Assembly (NCBI RefSeq): GCF_014529535.1
Contig: NW_023503493.1
Coordinates: 15,222,001 to 15,286,000 of the forward strand
Reading direction: 5' to 3'
Length of the DNA: 64,000 nt
Source of the DNA: Bradysia coprophila
Lineage: Eukaryota > Arthropoda > Insecta > Diptera > Sciaridae
Shown here: positions 42,101 through 52,433 of the stretch, in pieces
How the letters are laid out: the number at the start of each line of letters is the position of its first letter
Numbering within the stretch: position 1 is the stretch's first letter
The notes under the pieces: generated by a model
The model's input: the letters and a program-made list of their open reading frames with translations, nothing else
The model's database searches: none
What the model was told of the DNA's origin: nothing
Made by a program: the position numbers and the translations under genes

Positions 42101-43315
42101 TTTAGTAATTTCAAAAAGAATCCCCACGACACTAACTTCATTCAATAATGGAAAAGTTGTAAATTGTCTTTTACATGCAGTGGTCAACTAATTCTTGTTT
42201 TGTATTGATGTGTTGGTGTTGCCCTAAGGCTAATTTTATCAATTATTTTGTGAAGAGAAGCAAATTGTCTTTTGCTTAACATAAAACAAATTGTTAAATT
42301 CATATTATGACCTTGGCTAGTGCCAGCCAGTTAACTAACAGTATGAATCAAAGGGAATTGTTTCAAATTTAATGAAGATTCTGTCATTGCGTCTACACAA
42401 ATTCTGGAACGAAAACGTCACCAATCAACATAACTCTTATGTCGAACGAACTGTAGCGAATGAATTTTAAATACCGGAAGCTACTTCTTTCTCCTGTTCT
42501 GCTAACCCGCAATCACTATCCTAACACTATAATAAAATTTCAGAATCTGATACAGATCAACGAAACGGCTAGCAACGTTGCATTATAGAAACATTCACCT
42601 TGGCACCTTCTATGAAATACGCGAAAGTCATGGTCTTATCAAATTTGGAAAAATTCCATTTTTGAGATATCCACAAGCACTTTAACCGAATCGGTTCGTT
42701 TAGTAAGGGACTGTCGAACAATGCAATTTTGGACAATGGAATATGATAATGTCCGGGATGCAACATATAATAAACATAAATCGAACGTGGTGTGGGTAGT
42801 GGGTTTATCTCATTTAGCTGGCTCGGTACACTGCAACAATGGCAACATAGGCTCAGTATCAATACGTAAATCAAACGATGAAAGAAACAGCATCTAAAAT
42901 GAATCTGAATAAGTTCGTTGCCTTGCGGATCACAGGCTTGTAACAGAAATGTTTAAATGTCTAAATAAACAAATCATTAAATCCAAGTCTGTTCATTATT
43001 AATAAATTAGGAAAACATGCCGTTTTGCTAACATTCCGTGAAGTGTAGTGTAGACTGAAGCCAGAATATTTACAGCTTGTGTTGCATAACATAAAATACA
43101 ATGTTGGCATACACATGTGACCAAGATGATGAAAAAATTGTGAATTATTTTGAAATTGGTTCTGATAATATCGGTGAATCGTTCCACCGCCAACTTTTTG
43201 TTTTAATTTCAAAGTCATCAGTCTTAGTAAATTCATTCGATAATCAAAAAAATTAAAAGAAAACTTACCCGCCCGCAAGCAGATGAATGATGGTATCTCG
43301 TTCACGTTGTGACAT
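33132..43315 (-). CDS. Rim2: Mitochondrial pyrimidine nucleotide carrier (SLC25A33/36 family)
   Basis: Seven minus-strand exons, 43269-43315, 36876-37074, 34958-35157, 34582-34855, 34387-34517, 34240-34326 and 33132-33246, join in phase to 350 aa. The three carrier signatures are [17 protein letters not shown] and YPHEVARTR, one per repeat. The start [21 protein letters not shown] and the end [16 protein letters not shown] match the Rim2/SLC25A36 family, which moves pyrimidine nucleotides across the inner mitochondrial membrane. A hydrophilic insert in the first repeat (about residues 45-80, [19 protein letters not shown]) is typical of the group. Intron 1 is about 6.2 kb and hosts foldback elements; the other introns are 60 bp to 1.7 kb. 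Confidence 0.94.
33566..33651. mobile_element. Short foldback element with CTCGCCTTCGGCTC apex
   Basis: GGAACTTTGTATTTTGCC..GTGTGG pairs with CCACAC..GGCAAAATAAAAAGTTCC. The centre holds CTCGCCTTCGGCTC, itself a small hairpin. It lies in the last Rim2 intron. Confidence 0.65.
33671..33771. mobile_element. Short foldback MITE
   Basis: GGGAAATTCCACATAATTTG and the inverse end CAAATTGCGTGGAATTGCCC form arms of about 30 bp, with ACATGTAA / TTACATGT continuing the pairing. It lies 19 bp from the previous foldback, in the same Rim2 intron. Confidence 0.65.
35158..36875. other. Rim2 intron 2
   Basis: AT-rich intron of 1.7 kb; no supported nested gene, repeat or RNA seen. Confidence 0.5.
38641..39008 (+). 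pseudogene. Possible frame-broken ORF in Rim2 intron 1
   Basis: Two ORFs in different frames overlap head to tail: 38641-38841 starts at ATG, and 38748-39008 ends at TAA. Both have protein-like composition either side of the overlap (for example [14 protein letters not shown] and [16 protein letters not shown]). That pattern suits one former coding sequence broken by a frameshift, on the strand opposite to Rim2. I recognise no family. It could also be chance in AT-rich DNA. Confidence 0.3.
39702..39903. mobile_element. Foldback MITE with CAGTCAGAGGCAGTGAAAT ends
   Basis: CAGTCAGAGGCAGTGAAAT and its exact inverse ATTTCACTGCCTCTGACTG bound about 200 bp, with CTCAGC/GCTGA continuing the arms. 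An inner ACCGTATAAA / TTTATACGGT pair gives a second stem. No clean target duplication was found, so the superfamily is open. Confidence 0.65.
41450..41612. mobile_element. Possible short TIR element
   Basis: ACACAGTTCATG near 41450 and CACGAACTGTGT near 41600 are inverted termini. The inner words TGCAAAATG / CATTTTGCA and GTTCA / TGAAC are also inverted. The arms are imperfect, so this is tentative. Confidence 0.4.
42569..42890 (-). CDS. Possible nested secreted-protein exon in Rim2 intron 1
   Basis: Following an acceptor-like CATTTTAG (minus strand, near 42893), a frame of about 106 codons runs to a TAG at about 42569-42571. It opens with a very hydrophobic signal-like stretch ([21 protein letters not shown]), followed by a protein-like chain including [19 protein letters not shown]. 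There is no ATG in frame within the exon, so an upstream exon would be needed. No family is recognised, and it may be chance. Confidence 0.3.
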
Positions 43316-44632
43316 CTCTATCAACGATATCTCAGTTCTTATCGCGGTTTTTTTTTGTATTATATTCGTTTTACGCTTAAAAAGAACCACAAACGAGTCT
43401 TGATTTGTTTTTTGTACTAGAGAAAACTTGTTCGCACTCTACGTTATCACAGTCGAAATGATTTTCTTTTCCTTTATCAAAAAAAAAATTGTTTCTTGTT
43501 TACATTCTACTCATTGGTTTGAAACTTGCAAAGTCCAATGTTAAAAATAAATTTGAATGATGCAGTCGCGATATTTATATGTGACTGAGCAATGAGAACG
43601 ATAAAAAAAATCTCAAAATATTTTATTTCGTCTCGAGAGTTTCTTAACACAATGTTCTCCTATTCACTTTTTCACATTTTCTACGTCGACCACGACTCGG
43701 TGCGTACGTGTATAATGGCATTCATTTAAAGAATGTATGTTTCCGATGAACCGACAACCGAAATTATTGTCAATTTTCTTTTCAAAACTGAAATTTACCG
43801 AAATTCAATACAAACGGTTGCGATAATGTTTTATGATCGGATGGTTTTCAAATTATATTTATGAAAACAAATTATGTAACTGCGACTTAACTATTTCGGC
43901 GAATATATTTTTGAACTGCGAGCTCTTTGGCGTTAACTATTGACTTTTCAAGCCTCGAATTCGACTCGAATTTGAAATAAAAAATTTTATTTTTCACAAA
44001 ACGTTCAATTTTTCCTCAATTTTTATTTATTTATTTAATTGAACGAAATGATTACTATCAGCAAATTCACTTGTCGATTTTCATAATATTTACGGATCGT
44101 TTTTCTAGGTTATGAATTGCAGAGATTACACGCTAAACATCTTCGGTATTTCGATGCACTTCGCTAAATGAATAGAATTTACAAATTTCTTCGTGTTTCT
44201 TATTTGTATGACCAAATTTTGTTGAAATTTTGTTTATCATAAACAGATTATTGTGCTTCACCTATTGAAACTGCGTTGTAGACTGAAAATTTTTCCTCTT
44301 TTTGCTCACGGCTGATTTGACAGTTTATCAGAAACTGCAATCTTTCATTTCTTTCAAAACATAAAAAATGGCGGATTGAGCTGTCACAAAACATAGATTT
44401 CATCGCAACAGATTTAAACTTTTGGCGCGCATCCACCATTCGTCAGGTAGCATCGGCTTTGACTCAAATTTTGCTATATTATTGTGAATGCATGCTCGAT
44501 TACTATTTAAATTGATAATATCGAGGAAATATATATGTAGACAGAAACGCCGCCGATGTTTCGATTGTGATTTAAAGATACACAAATTATAGAAATACGG
44601 CGTAGCCACCTTTTTTCACAGCTAGACTAAAG

Positions 44633-44820
44633 GCTGTATATTTTGGGAAGGACACGCAGATACAGATACGCCGGCAACACCATAAAAATTCACCTCTTGT
44701 GATGATTCTCGTCGTCTTGATGATGTGGTGAATTTTTTCACATGTAAAATCATCAGAAGTGGTGTGTTCCCGCGTATCTAATAAAATGGTGATCTGCGTG
44801 ACCTCCCCAAAATATACAGC
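44633..44820. mobile_element. Foldback MITE with GCTGTATATTTTGGG ends
   Basis: GCTGTATATTTTGGGAAGG and the inverse end CCTCCCCAAAATATACAGC enclose 188 bp, with CACGCAGAT / ATCTGCGTG extending the pairing. Related words (GCTAGACTAAAG left, GGCTAGACCAAAG right) flank the element, so the true ends may lie a little further out. Confidence 0.65.
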
Positions 44821-44878
44821 ATTGGCTAGACCAAAGTAAACAAAAACTTTGCAGAACCCTTGTTGCGGATTAACTTAA

Positions 44879-45465
44879 GATTTTTTATGTTGCATCCATG
44901 GTGTTTATCTTTAATGTTGTTGGAATTTCGTTGGTCGTGGATTTGACTTGTGGCCAACGTTATAAAAATTATATTCACCCAAAACTAGAGTTTCATGAGG
45001 TTTTGTGAGGTGGCATTACCCTCCGGTGTTCATATACTCCATAGACTGTTATGATCAGAGCGAGAAAACCGAAGACTAGTTATTATAATTTGCTTTGGGG
45101 TACTTGTCAAAGTATTTGCTTCTCTTTCAACGTGGTACGTTGAGAGCGAGAGGACAGAAGACCAGTTTATTTTAACTTGCCTTGGGATACTTGTTACATT
45201 CTGAAGGTAACGCAAACCCTCAGGGAATATCAAGAAATACGGATCTAAAGTTACGGGTGAATATAAGATTTGTTATGTTGCATCCGTGACGTTTGGCATG
45301 ATAATGTTGTTGGAACTGCGTTGTTTAGTATTGAGTTTTGGCATGTGTTGCAACCTCACAAAGTGAATTTGACTTGTGTTTAACATTATAAAAACTATAT
45401 TCACCCTAAACTTTGGATCCGTATGTTCTTGCGGATTTACATTACCTTCAGTGTTTATATACTTT
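44879..45465. repeat. Imperfect duplicated block
   Basis: A segment at 44879-45040 (TTATGTTGCATCC...AATGTTGTTGGAA...TTATATTCACCCAAAACT...GTGTTCATATACT) recurs at about 45266-45465. Between them, a roughly 50-bp word starting GAGCGAGA at about 45059 recurs at about 45145 (ACTTGYC/TTTGGG core). No coding frame spans them. Confidence 0.6.
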
Positions 45466-48400
45466 GGTCAAAATATCTTCTTCTCTTTCATCATAACACT
45501 CTATATACTCAATGAAATACTCACCATTTAGCAAAGATCACGATACGTCAAAAATATATGGAAATATGAGGGACATGACAACTTGTGATCTTTGCTCATG
45601 CTCTTTTTCTTTTTTTCATATGAAAATCACGCCCTCTACACTCTACAGTGAGATGTGTCAATAGGTATGGTCTAATGTCAAAATTTGTAACGGAGCGGAG
45701 GAAATATCGATTTCATATAAACAATTTTTTAAAATATGAAATCGCTATTTCTTGTGTTTTGTATGGACCTGGTTTGTACTTCCATTGCATATACTTTGCT
45801 CACGAATGCAGTTCCTGGCTCCGCAATTTGAACAAATTAAGTGGATATTTTCCGTATGAGACTGAGAGGAGCCACTAGAACATTTTGATGTCACAGCCTT
45901 CGTAATCGATGATTACCATGATTGCTAATTACTAATTAATATGTGTCGTAATCTGTTCTTTCGGATCCTTGGACCTTTGCATGGAAGGTTGAGTGTTGAC
46001 TGTTGAAGCTTCCTCGCCAACAGCGCATTACTCACGCGTATGCGAATCCTATATGTAACGTTATTATGATGGCGCATTAATAAAACGCCTCGATTACAAT
46101 TATGAATTATTCCTTTTATTGCTATTCAATTTTATTAAATTCAAATACACTTCACTGATATGATTTACACAATGGACAATCTTAAAATTTGTATGAGTAA
46201 TTCTATTAACGGTATTTGATTTAGAGGTCTATGAAAGTCTGTTACAAAAATTTTAACTGAAATTTCAGTAAGTCAGTAGATTAACTGAATGATTTTCTGT
46301 TTAACTAGGGCATTACAAGAACGGAACTTCAAACAAAATTTTACCGGAAAATGTTTGGTGTATTGTGTTTTACAAATTTTTCAAATTGTTTTTTGTAATA
46401 AATACATGCAGTAAAAGTATAGCCATTGAACCATCCAGCTTGCGTTTTATTATACAATTTTCGTCGAAGATGGTTCAATCGTTTCGCGATTCTATTCGAA
46501 ATATTTTAAGTTAATTTCTTTTATCTAAAAGAACTTTGGTATAGCAATAACGTTAAAATGAAGTAAATATTATTGTTGTTAAGTTAGTCTGTTTTGTAGG
46601 TACACTTCGAAAGTTATGAATGCTAATAGATTTTAATGAACATTTTTCTTTAATCATGCGAAAATTAAATGTTCATAAATGAGTCTATGAGTCTTGTATT
46701 TGCGAGTCATTTCTGTTTATATTTTAGTTGGTTTTTCATTTCATAATATTTTGCTTATTAAAATTTTAAGATTTGTAGGTTTAACAATTTTAAATCATTT
46801 TTCAGCGATAACGCAAAAAACTAGCACTCTGATCTCTGTGATTCAATAAATTTTTTATTTTAAATATTTTCATTTGAAATTGAAATTTTGGACCCATTCC
46901 AATCAATAATAATTTTAAAATTCATTTCTACAATCGATATTTCTACGGCAGTTACATTAAGTTCACATGGTGAAATTTCTATCGAGAATTTGTTATTTTG
47001 TTAAGCTTTTTGCAAAGAAAAAATCTTTTAACATAAAGTAGATAAAACACAGTTTACGACTAATTAAAATGATGGGACGGCATCGCATTGAGAGATGAAT
47101 TCGAATTTGAAATATTTCTAATAAAATTGACAGCCAAGCTTTTTGTCGTTCTTATTGGCCCATTCTATTATAGATGCGAAAATATCATTAAGCTTTAAAA
47201 GCTCGATGTGATTTTATCTTAATTCAAAATAATCATAAACGGCTTAGAAACTCGCGTTTGTTACAAAGAACGGGTCAAGCCACGATCTAAACTTACAGTA
47301 TACAGCCTTAGCTTAGCTAAACGACATTTATGTCAAGTGTGAATTAGCCCTTAACTCGACGCTTTCATATTTTCAAGAAATTGTTTGGCATGGAATGTGA
47401 TTTTGATTTGATGGTTTATTATTCTGACTATCCCTCCCAGACGACATTATCAAGACTGTTGCTTCTTTTAATGTAACAATTTTTAACAGACTGATTAGTA
47501 GATCTTTAATTTCGTTGCTTCTAATCTACATTTTGCAATTATGTCGAAACTTATCGCTTATTTTGGTGACAAATGACACTATATTTCGGTCGGGTAACTT
47601 TTGAAAATGAATGATGTAAGAGTGTCGAACAGTTGACAGTTTATTGATCTTTCATTTGTTTTTGTTTTCGGAAAAAGACTTCCTTAAAAATTAAGTCTGA
47701 TACAGCGGTGGACGGACAGGAAGCGTGATAACTTATTAGCTGACTTTTTACATATTTAAGGGAGATTGTGATTTTCACCTATAATTTCGTGCACTTTGGT
47801 AGAAAAGCGTGAATTTTGGATCATGGTAAATATATTGATGAGAGGAGCACGTAGATCAATTATTACCGGAGAGCCGGTAAATTGTGGAGAATTGAACCTT
47901 ACAGACGATTTTTTTCTCAAGATTTATATCGTAAAAGTTATTTAACTTTAAGTTTTAATTTTTTAGTCTTTTTGCGGGAAAACGCGGAAAATTCATGTGA
48001 AAATGGAAAATTCGGAATGTTCTTGTTAGCTAAAAAAAAACTTTTAGCATCAACTGCATAAAAGGTTCTACGGTAAAGATTCATCTACCTAACCCATGTA
48101 TTAAAAACTTTGAAATGAAATAGGTGGCGCTGAGGTCTCCCAACAGTTTTATAATCCTCTCATCACTAGATACTTTGTTTGTAAAAATTACTTATAATTA
48201 TCCGGTTGCACGTCAAGTATAAGTAAAATCGCTATCTGACTAATAATCCTCTAACTAAACAAACGATAACGTGTCAAAATGGCGCATTGTCAAGAAGCGT
48301 GAATACAATTTTAAAATGTTGGCAACTCTAAAAAAAGAATTGTACGAACGTTTGATTTCCTCACAATTTCAACTAATTGATAGCAAAAACATTCACATCT

Positions 48401-49917
48401 ACGGATAGGCATAATTTTATAAGAATTTCTTCGGGTTTTTTTTTATTGTTTTTAGAGAGGTTTTCCATTTTAATTTTTTATTTATTATCACTTACGTATT
48501 TTCATTTTAATCTTTTCATTTAAATTTATTTTCTTTCGTTTTTTTTATTATATTTTCTCTTTTAGTTTTTTCAATTATTATTTTAACTTTTTATTTATTT
48601 TCATTTATTGGTTGGGCATTTTTTTTACGAAAATAGAGACGACAGTATTAACATTAATTCTAAGTTTTTTACTTTTTTTTAATTTTTCATTTTCTAAATA
48701 TATTCTTTAATGATTGACATCAGGAGTTTTATAAATTTTACTTAATTTTACGACGCTTTCATTATTTACTCAATTTTTAAATTCAAATATTTTCAAAATT
48801 TAAAACAAAATTATCTGTTTCTATCATAGTTTTTCAATAGAAATGTAAAAATGATTATAAACTAACTGTTTATTAAAAAAAAAATTAATCAATCCCTAAA
48901 AAGAAGTTAAATTAATAATTGCCCTTATTCACTATGTTATATACCACAATACCACATCTATCGATTCATTTAGATGAATATTTTGATCTGTGTAGAAAGC
49001 AAACACGCGCTTTGTAAGACCAAAACTACTCAGTTGATTTATTGTTAGCTTTGAAGAGTTTTATTAAGCTAACATTGCAATGGACATGGACATTTTACAG
49101 CTGGAATTTAAAATAACTTCGAAGCTTGCAAAAGCTCCACAAAGTTTTTACGAAAAATTATCAAAGTTGTTTTCGCTTATCAAAGCACAGTCGTATTTTG
49201 TGGATTATTTTATCACTAAATTGGTGACTTGAGATACATTTTTTGTACAATTTTTTTTTGTACATACAATAAAATGCTGCATTTAGTCTATACTCTTGGA
49301 CTCTTGGACAAAGTCTTAACTGAGTTAATACATTCCATACAAAACAGAAATTTTGACCGAATTGGATAGTCGAAAGGTGAGAAACTCGCAAAAACGCCTT
49401 AAAATATTGGTATGTGGCCTCGATTTTCATATAAAAATTCCTACTACTGGCCTGAGTAAACATGAGAATCTACTGAAAAATGGAAATTCCTTTAAATTAT
49501 CCATTTTTCCTCATTATTTTATGAATATCGAAGTCTCTGCGAAAAAAGACGAACAAATACAGTAATAATGTAGCAGGTACTGAACCTACGTAGTAAATCC
49601 GGGAAAACTTGAATAATTTCAATTGTGATCACAAGAATCTTGAAATGTAAGTCTCTTCTGATTCAAAGTATGCTAGAAGATTGAAACAAATCCCGAGTTG
49701 ATCTCTAAGTAATCAAACCTTTTCTTAGACGTAAAAATGAGATTAAGGCAACTGAAAACAAAGCCAAAACGTCTGAGCTCAAGCCAATCCATCAAGCAGT
49801 TCCTTAGAACTATTAACACCTCAAAGAACATTTTTTCAAAAAAACACAAAAACTAATAGACAACCATGATGGGCAGCATTGGGAGTTACTTTGAAATTAA
49901 ATTTCTATTTCATAATA

Positions 49918-51288
49918 TCACAACATTTCGTCAGACTCTATTGGACTAATTGGAGACATTTCCATTCCATCCAGCAATGGTGTCTTCTCTTCAGACGAAT
50001 TGGGATCTGGTTCCAATCCACCAATGATCTGGCACACATCACGGTGATTCGGTGACGAATCACTGCTTGAACTTGATTCGTTATTAAACGAGACAACTTC
50101 CTTCCGAGTTACAATCGAAAATAATCTTTCGTCGTCACATTCATCGTAATCGGTGATTGCACTTTGCTTCAATTTCGTCAAACTGAATAAATGTCGTTCG
50201 GATCTGGATTTTCTTGGGTAGTTTTTCACAGATTCGCTGCCGTTGTCCGATTCGTAACGATGACAGAGTAATTCATTGGTGGAGTTTACACGTTTATTCA
50301 TTTGTTGGTAATGTCCTGCGTTGTCTAGCAGCGATTCATTTGACTTAATTAAATTATTTTTACGCGCCAGAATACTGTTCTTCCATTTTGTATGTCGCTC
50401 TTTGGTGGTTGTAATTTTACGTGAAAAAACGGCATGCGTTAGCTTTTTGAATTTTTCGGTATTATTTACTGACGCTTCAGGACTACAGACTGGCGTAAAT
50501 GCGGAGTCAATACGACGTTCTTCTTCTAAAGACCGGAAAGCCAATTTATTTACATTCCGTAGCGAGGTTCTCTTCATGGACATATCTTCAAACGACGAAA
50601 CTCGATACTTTTGTGAAAATACTTCGACTGTTGCGCATGACTTCGATGGTGATGTTGTATACATTGAGCTTTGATCAGTTACTAAAATCTTTGGCGGTTC
50701 TAGCAGCACGTTATCTATACTTTTCCGTTCCAGCGACACACTATCCGAAGTACTACGGGCAAATCCAATATATTCATTCTGATGATATCCGGACGACGTT
50801 GAATCCTTGCATGGACTCGATTTGTTTGAGTCGGTTTTGGGCGATGCTGAATCAATGGCTAAATTTGAAACATCTTCAACTCCCTCATCGATCGGCGATG
50901 ATATAGACTGAAAGCTGCTCAATCTCAAACTCGAAGAGGCAATCGACTCGTCCGTCATGCTGCCGAATGCTGAATCTTGTGACGGGTTACTGGTTGGTTT
51001 CATGCCTCGCGAATACTCCATACGACGAGACGTTGAATTTTTGTGAGATGTACAACTTTCGGTTGATAGTTGGTTGCACGTTTGTAGGGACTGGTCCTGT
51101 TCGTCAACAGATCGATGTTGTGTGGTGGTGTCATCAGATTGATTGCTGGCATCGCAAATGTGAATAGGTGAGCTTGGTGCATTCAACAGGTCGTATTGCG
51201 GAAAATCGAAACTGGATGGTGTTATGACAATTTCGTCGAGAGCATCGTCAGAATCGCTAGTAATGTCCAATGAGTCCGTTCCTCGCAT
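49918..51288 (-). CDS. Ser-rich protein of unknown function
   Basis: One long frame of about 456 codons from the ATG at 51286-51288; the frame extends a further five codons through a GTG at 51301-51303 and beyond towards an acceptor-like ATTCAG, so an upstream exon is possible. The protein is rich in Ser, Asp, Asn and Thr with acidic patches (DITSDSDDALDE) and a basic middle part (KKLTHAVFSRKITTTKERHTKW). It ends in short acidic-proline motifs (EKTPLLDG, SPISPIESDEML). No enzymatic, membrane or zinc motif is seen; it looks like a phosphorylated, largely disordered scaffold or regulator. The frame is far too long for chance. It lies 1.1 kb downstream of the Slob stop codon, same strand. Confidence 0.8.
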   Translation of the reverse strand: MRGTDSLDITSDSDDALDEIVITPSSFDFPQYDLLNAPSSPIHICDASNQSDDTTTQHRSVDEQDQSLQTCNQLSTESCTSHKNSTSRRMEYSRGMKPTSNPSQDSAFGSMTDESIASSSLRLSSFQSISSPIDEGVEDVSNLAIDSASPKTDSNKSSPCKDSTSSGYHQNEYIGFARSTSDSVSLERKSIDNVLLEPPKILVTDQSSMYTTSPSKSCATVEVFSQKYRVSSFEDMSMKRTSLRNVNKLAFRSLEEERRIDSAFTPVCSPEASVNNTEKFKKLTHAVFSRKITTTKERHTKWKNSILARKNNLIKSNESLLDNAGHYQQMNKRVNSTNELLCHRYESDNGSESVKNYPRKSRSERHLFSLTKLKQSAITDYDECDDERLFSIVTRKEVVSFNNESSSSSDSSPNHRDVCQIIGGLEPDPNSSEEKTPLLDGMEMSPISPIESDEML

Positions 51289-52097
51289 CCTGCTAGTAGA
51301 CACATTTTGCTTAGTTGATTTTAAAAATTTAGGGTAAATTAACTGAATGAATCACATGCTTCCGGTTGAGTGTGGAGAGGAAGTTTTATTAATATCAATT
51401 TGCATGGGAATGAGCATGCACTTTCCAACATTCCAAATTTTCCACATTCAACACCAGAAACACATAATCTGGGAAAATATTTTTTTCGCTCAGTGTGAGA
51501 GGATATGGCATTTGTGTTATCGTTATGGCAATATTGCTCATCGAATCCCATCACCAAAAAAATACCTTCCCTAATTGTGAAAAAAGAAAAAAATTTCATG
51601 CATCTTACCAGTGGTGTACGAATGGATGTAAAATGTAGTTTGCAAAAGTAAAACTATTCAATGTGTGAAACGATAGTCGTTGAACTGCTGTCTGTGTCGT
51701 TTTAATGACAAATGGCAATACAATGCAGTAATTGATAAAGAAAAATTCATGCAAAATTAATTAAATTAAAAAAAGTGATGAAATGGAACACTTGAAGTAC
51801 GTTCTATTGAACCTTTCACAGACGACAAGCATATCACCAGTAATAATTCATAATCTATTACTTCGTTTAATCTTAATATTTAATCTTTTGCTTCATTAGT
51901 CGTAGCATACATTTTGCTATATACTCGGTGTGCGTTTCGGCTCATCGATTATTTTTGATGTCATTGTCTATAACAGATGATAGAGCAGAGTATGATTTCA
52001 TTTAACATGCATTGTGATAAATGCACGCTCAGAGTTTGACATTTGTTTGTCATAGTTAACGATAGCAGGTGAATAGTTGTCTGTAAACGGTCAAGTG

Positions 52098-52249
52098 CAA
52101 CGCACCAGCATTTGCATATCTGGATTTCAGATACCAAAATCGGACAGTGTATCATACATTCGACTTACACTTATAAAAACAAGTTCATACAACTAAGCTA
52201 CTTTTCATGTCATGTCATTGTCAAGTGGAGTGCGAATGCTGGTGCGTTG
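52098..52249. mobile_element. Foldback MITE with CAACGCACCAGCATTTGCA ends
   Basis: CAACGCACCAGCATTTGCA (52098-52116) and TGCGAATGCTGGTGCGTTG (52231-52249) are inverted with one mismatch. The centre is about 115 bp and non-coding. Confidence 0.65.
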
Positions 52250-52433
52250 TTGAGTGTAATTTCTTCTTGGATTGCTTTTCAAAAGTGCGTGAAAATTATT
52301 TTTTCAATTTTCTTTCCACGTTCAGTGACAGTGCATAGTCTGTGCACAGTGGTTGAACTTTTGGTTGCAAATGATAGAAACATTCACAATAATAATTCTT
52401 GACAATTCATGCAAAAGAGATCAATCAATAAAA

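Larger units (their letters stand above)
43316..49917. other. Intergenic region, 6.6 kb
   Basis: No supported gene between the Rim2 start and the Ser-rich gene. It contains a foldback (44633-44820), imperfect duplications (44879-45465) and long AT-rich stretches, notably 48430-48900, which is dominated by T-runs. Confidence 0.5.
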
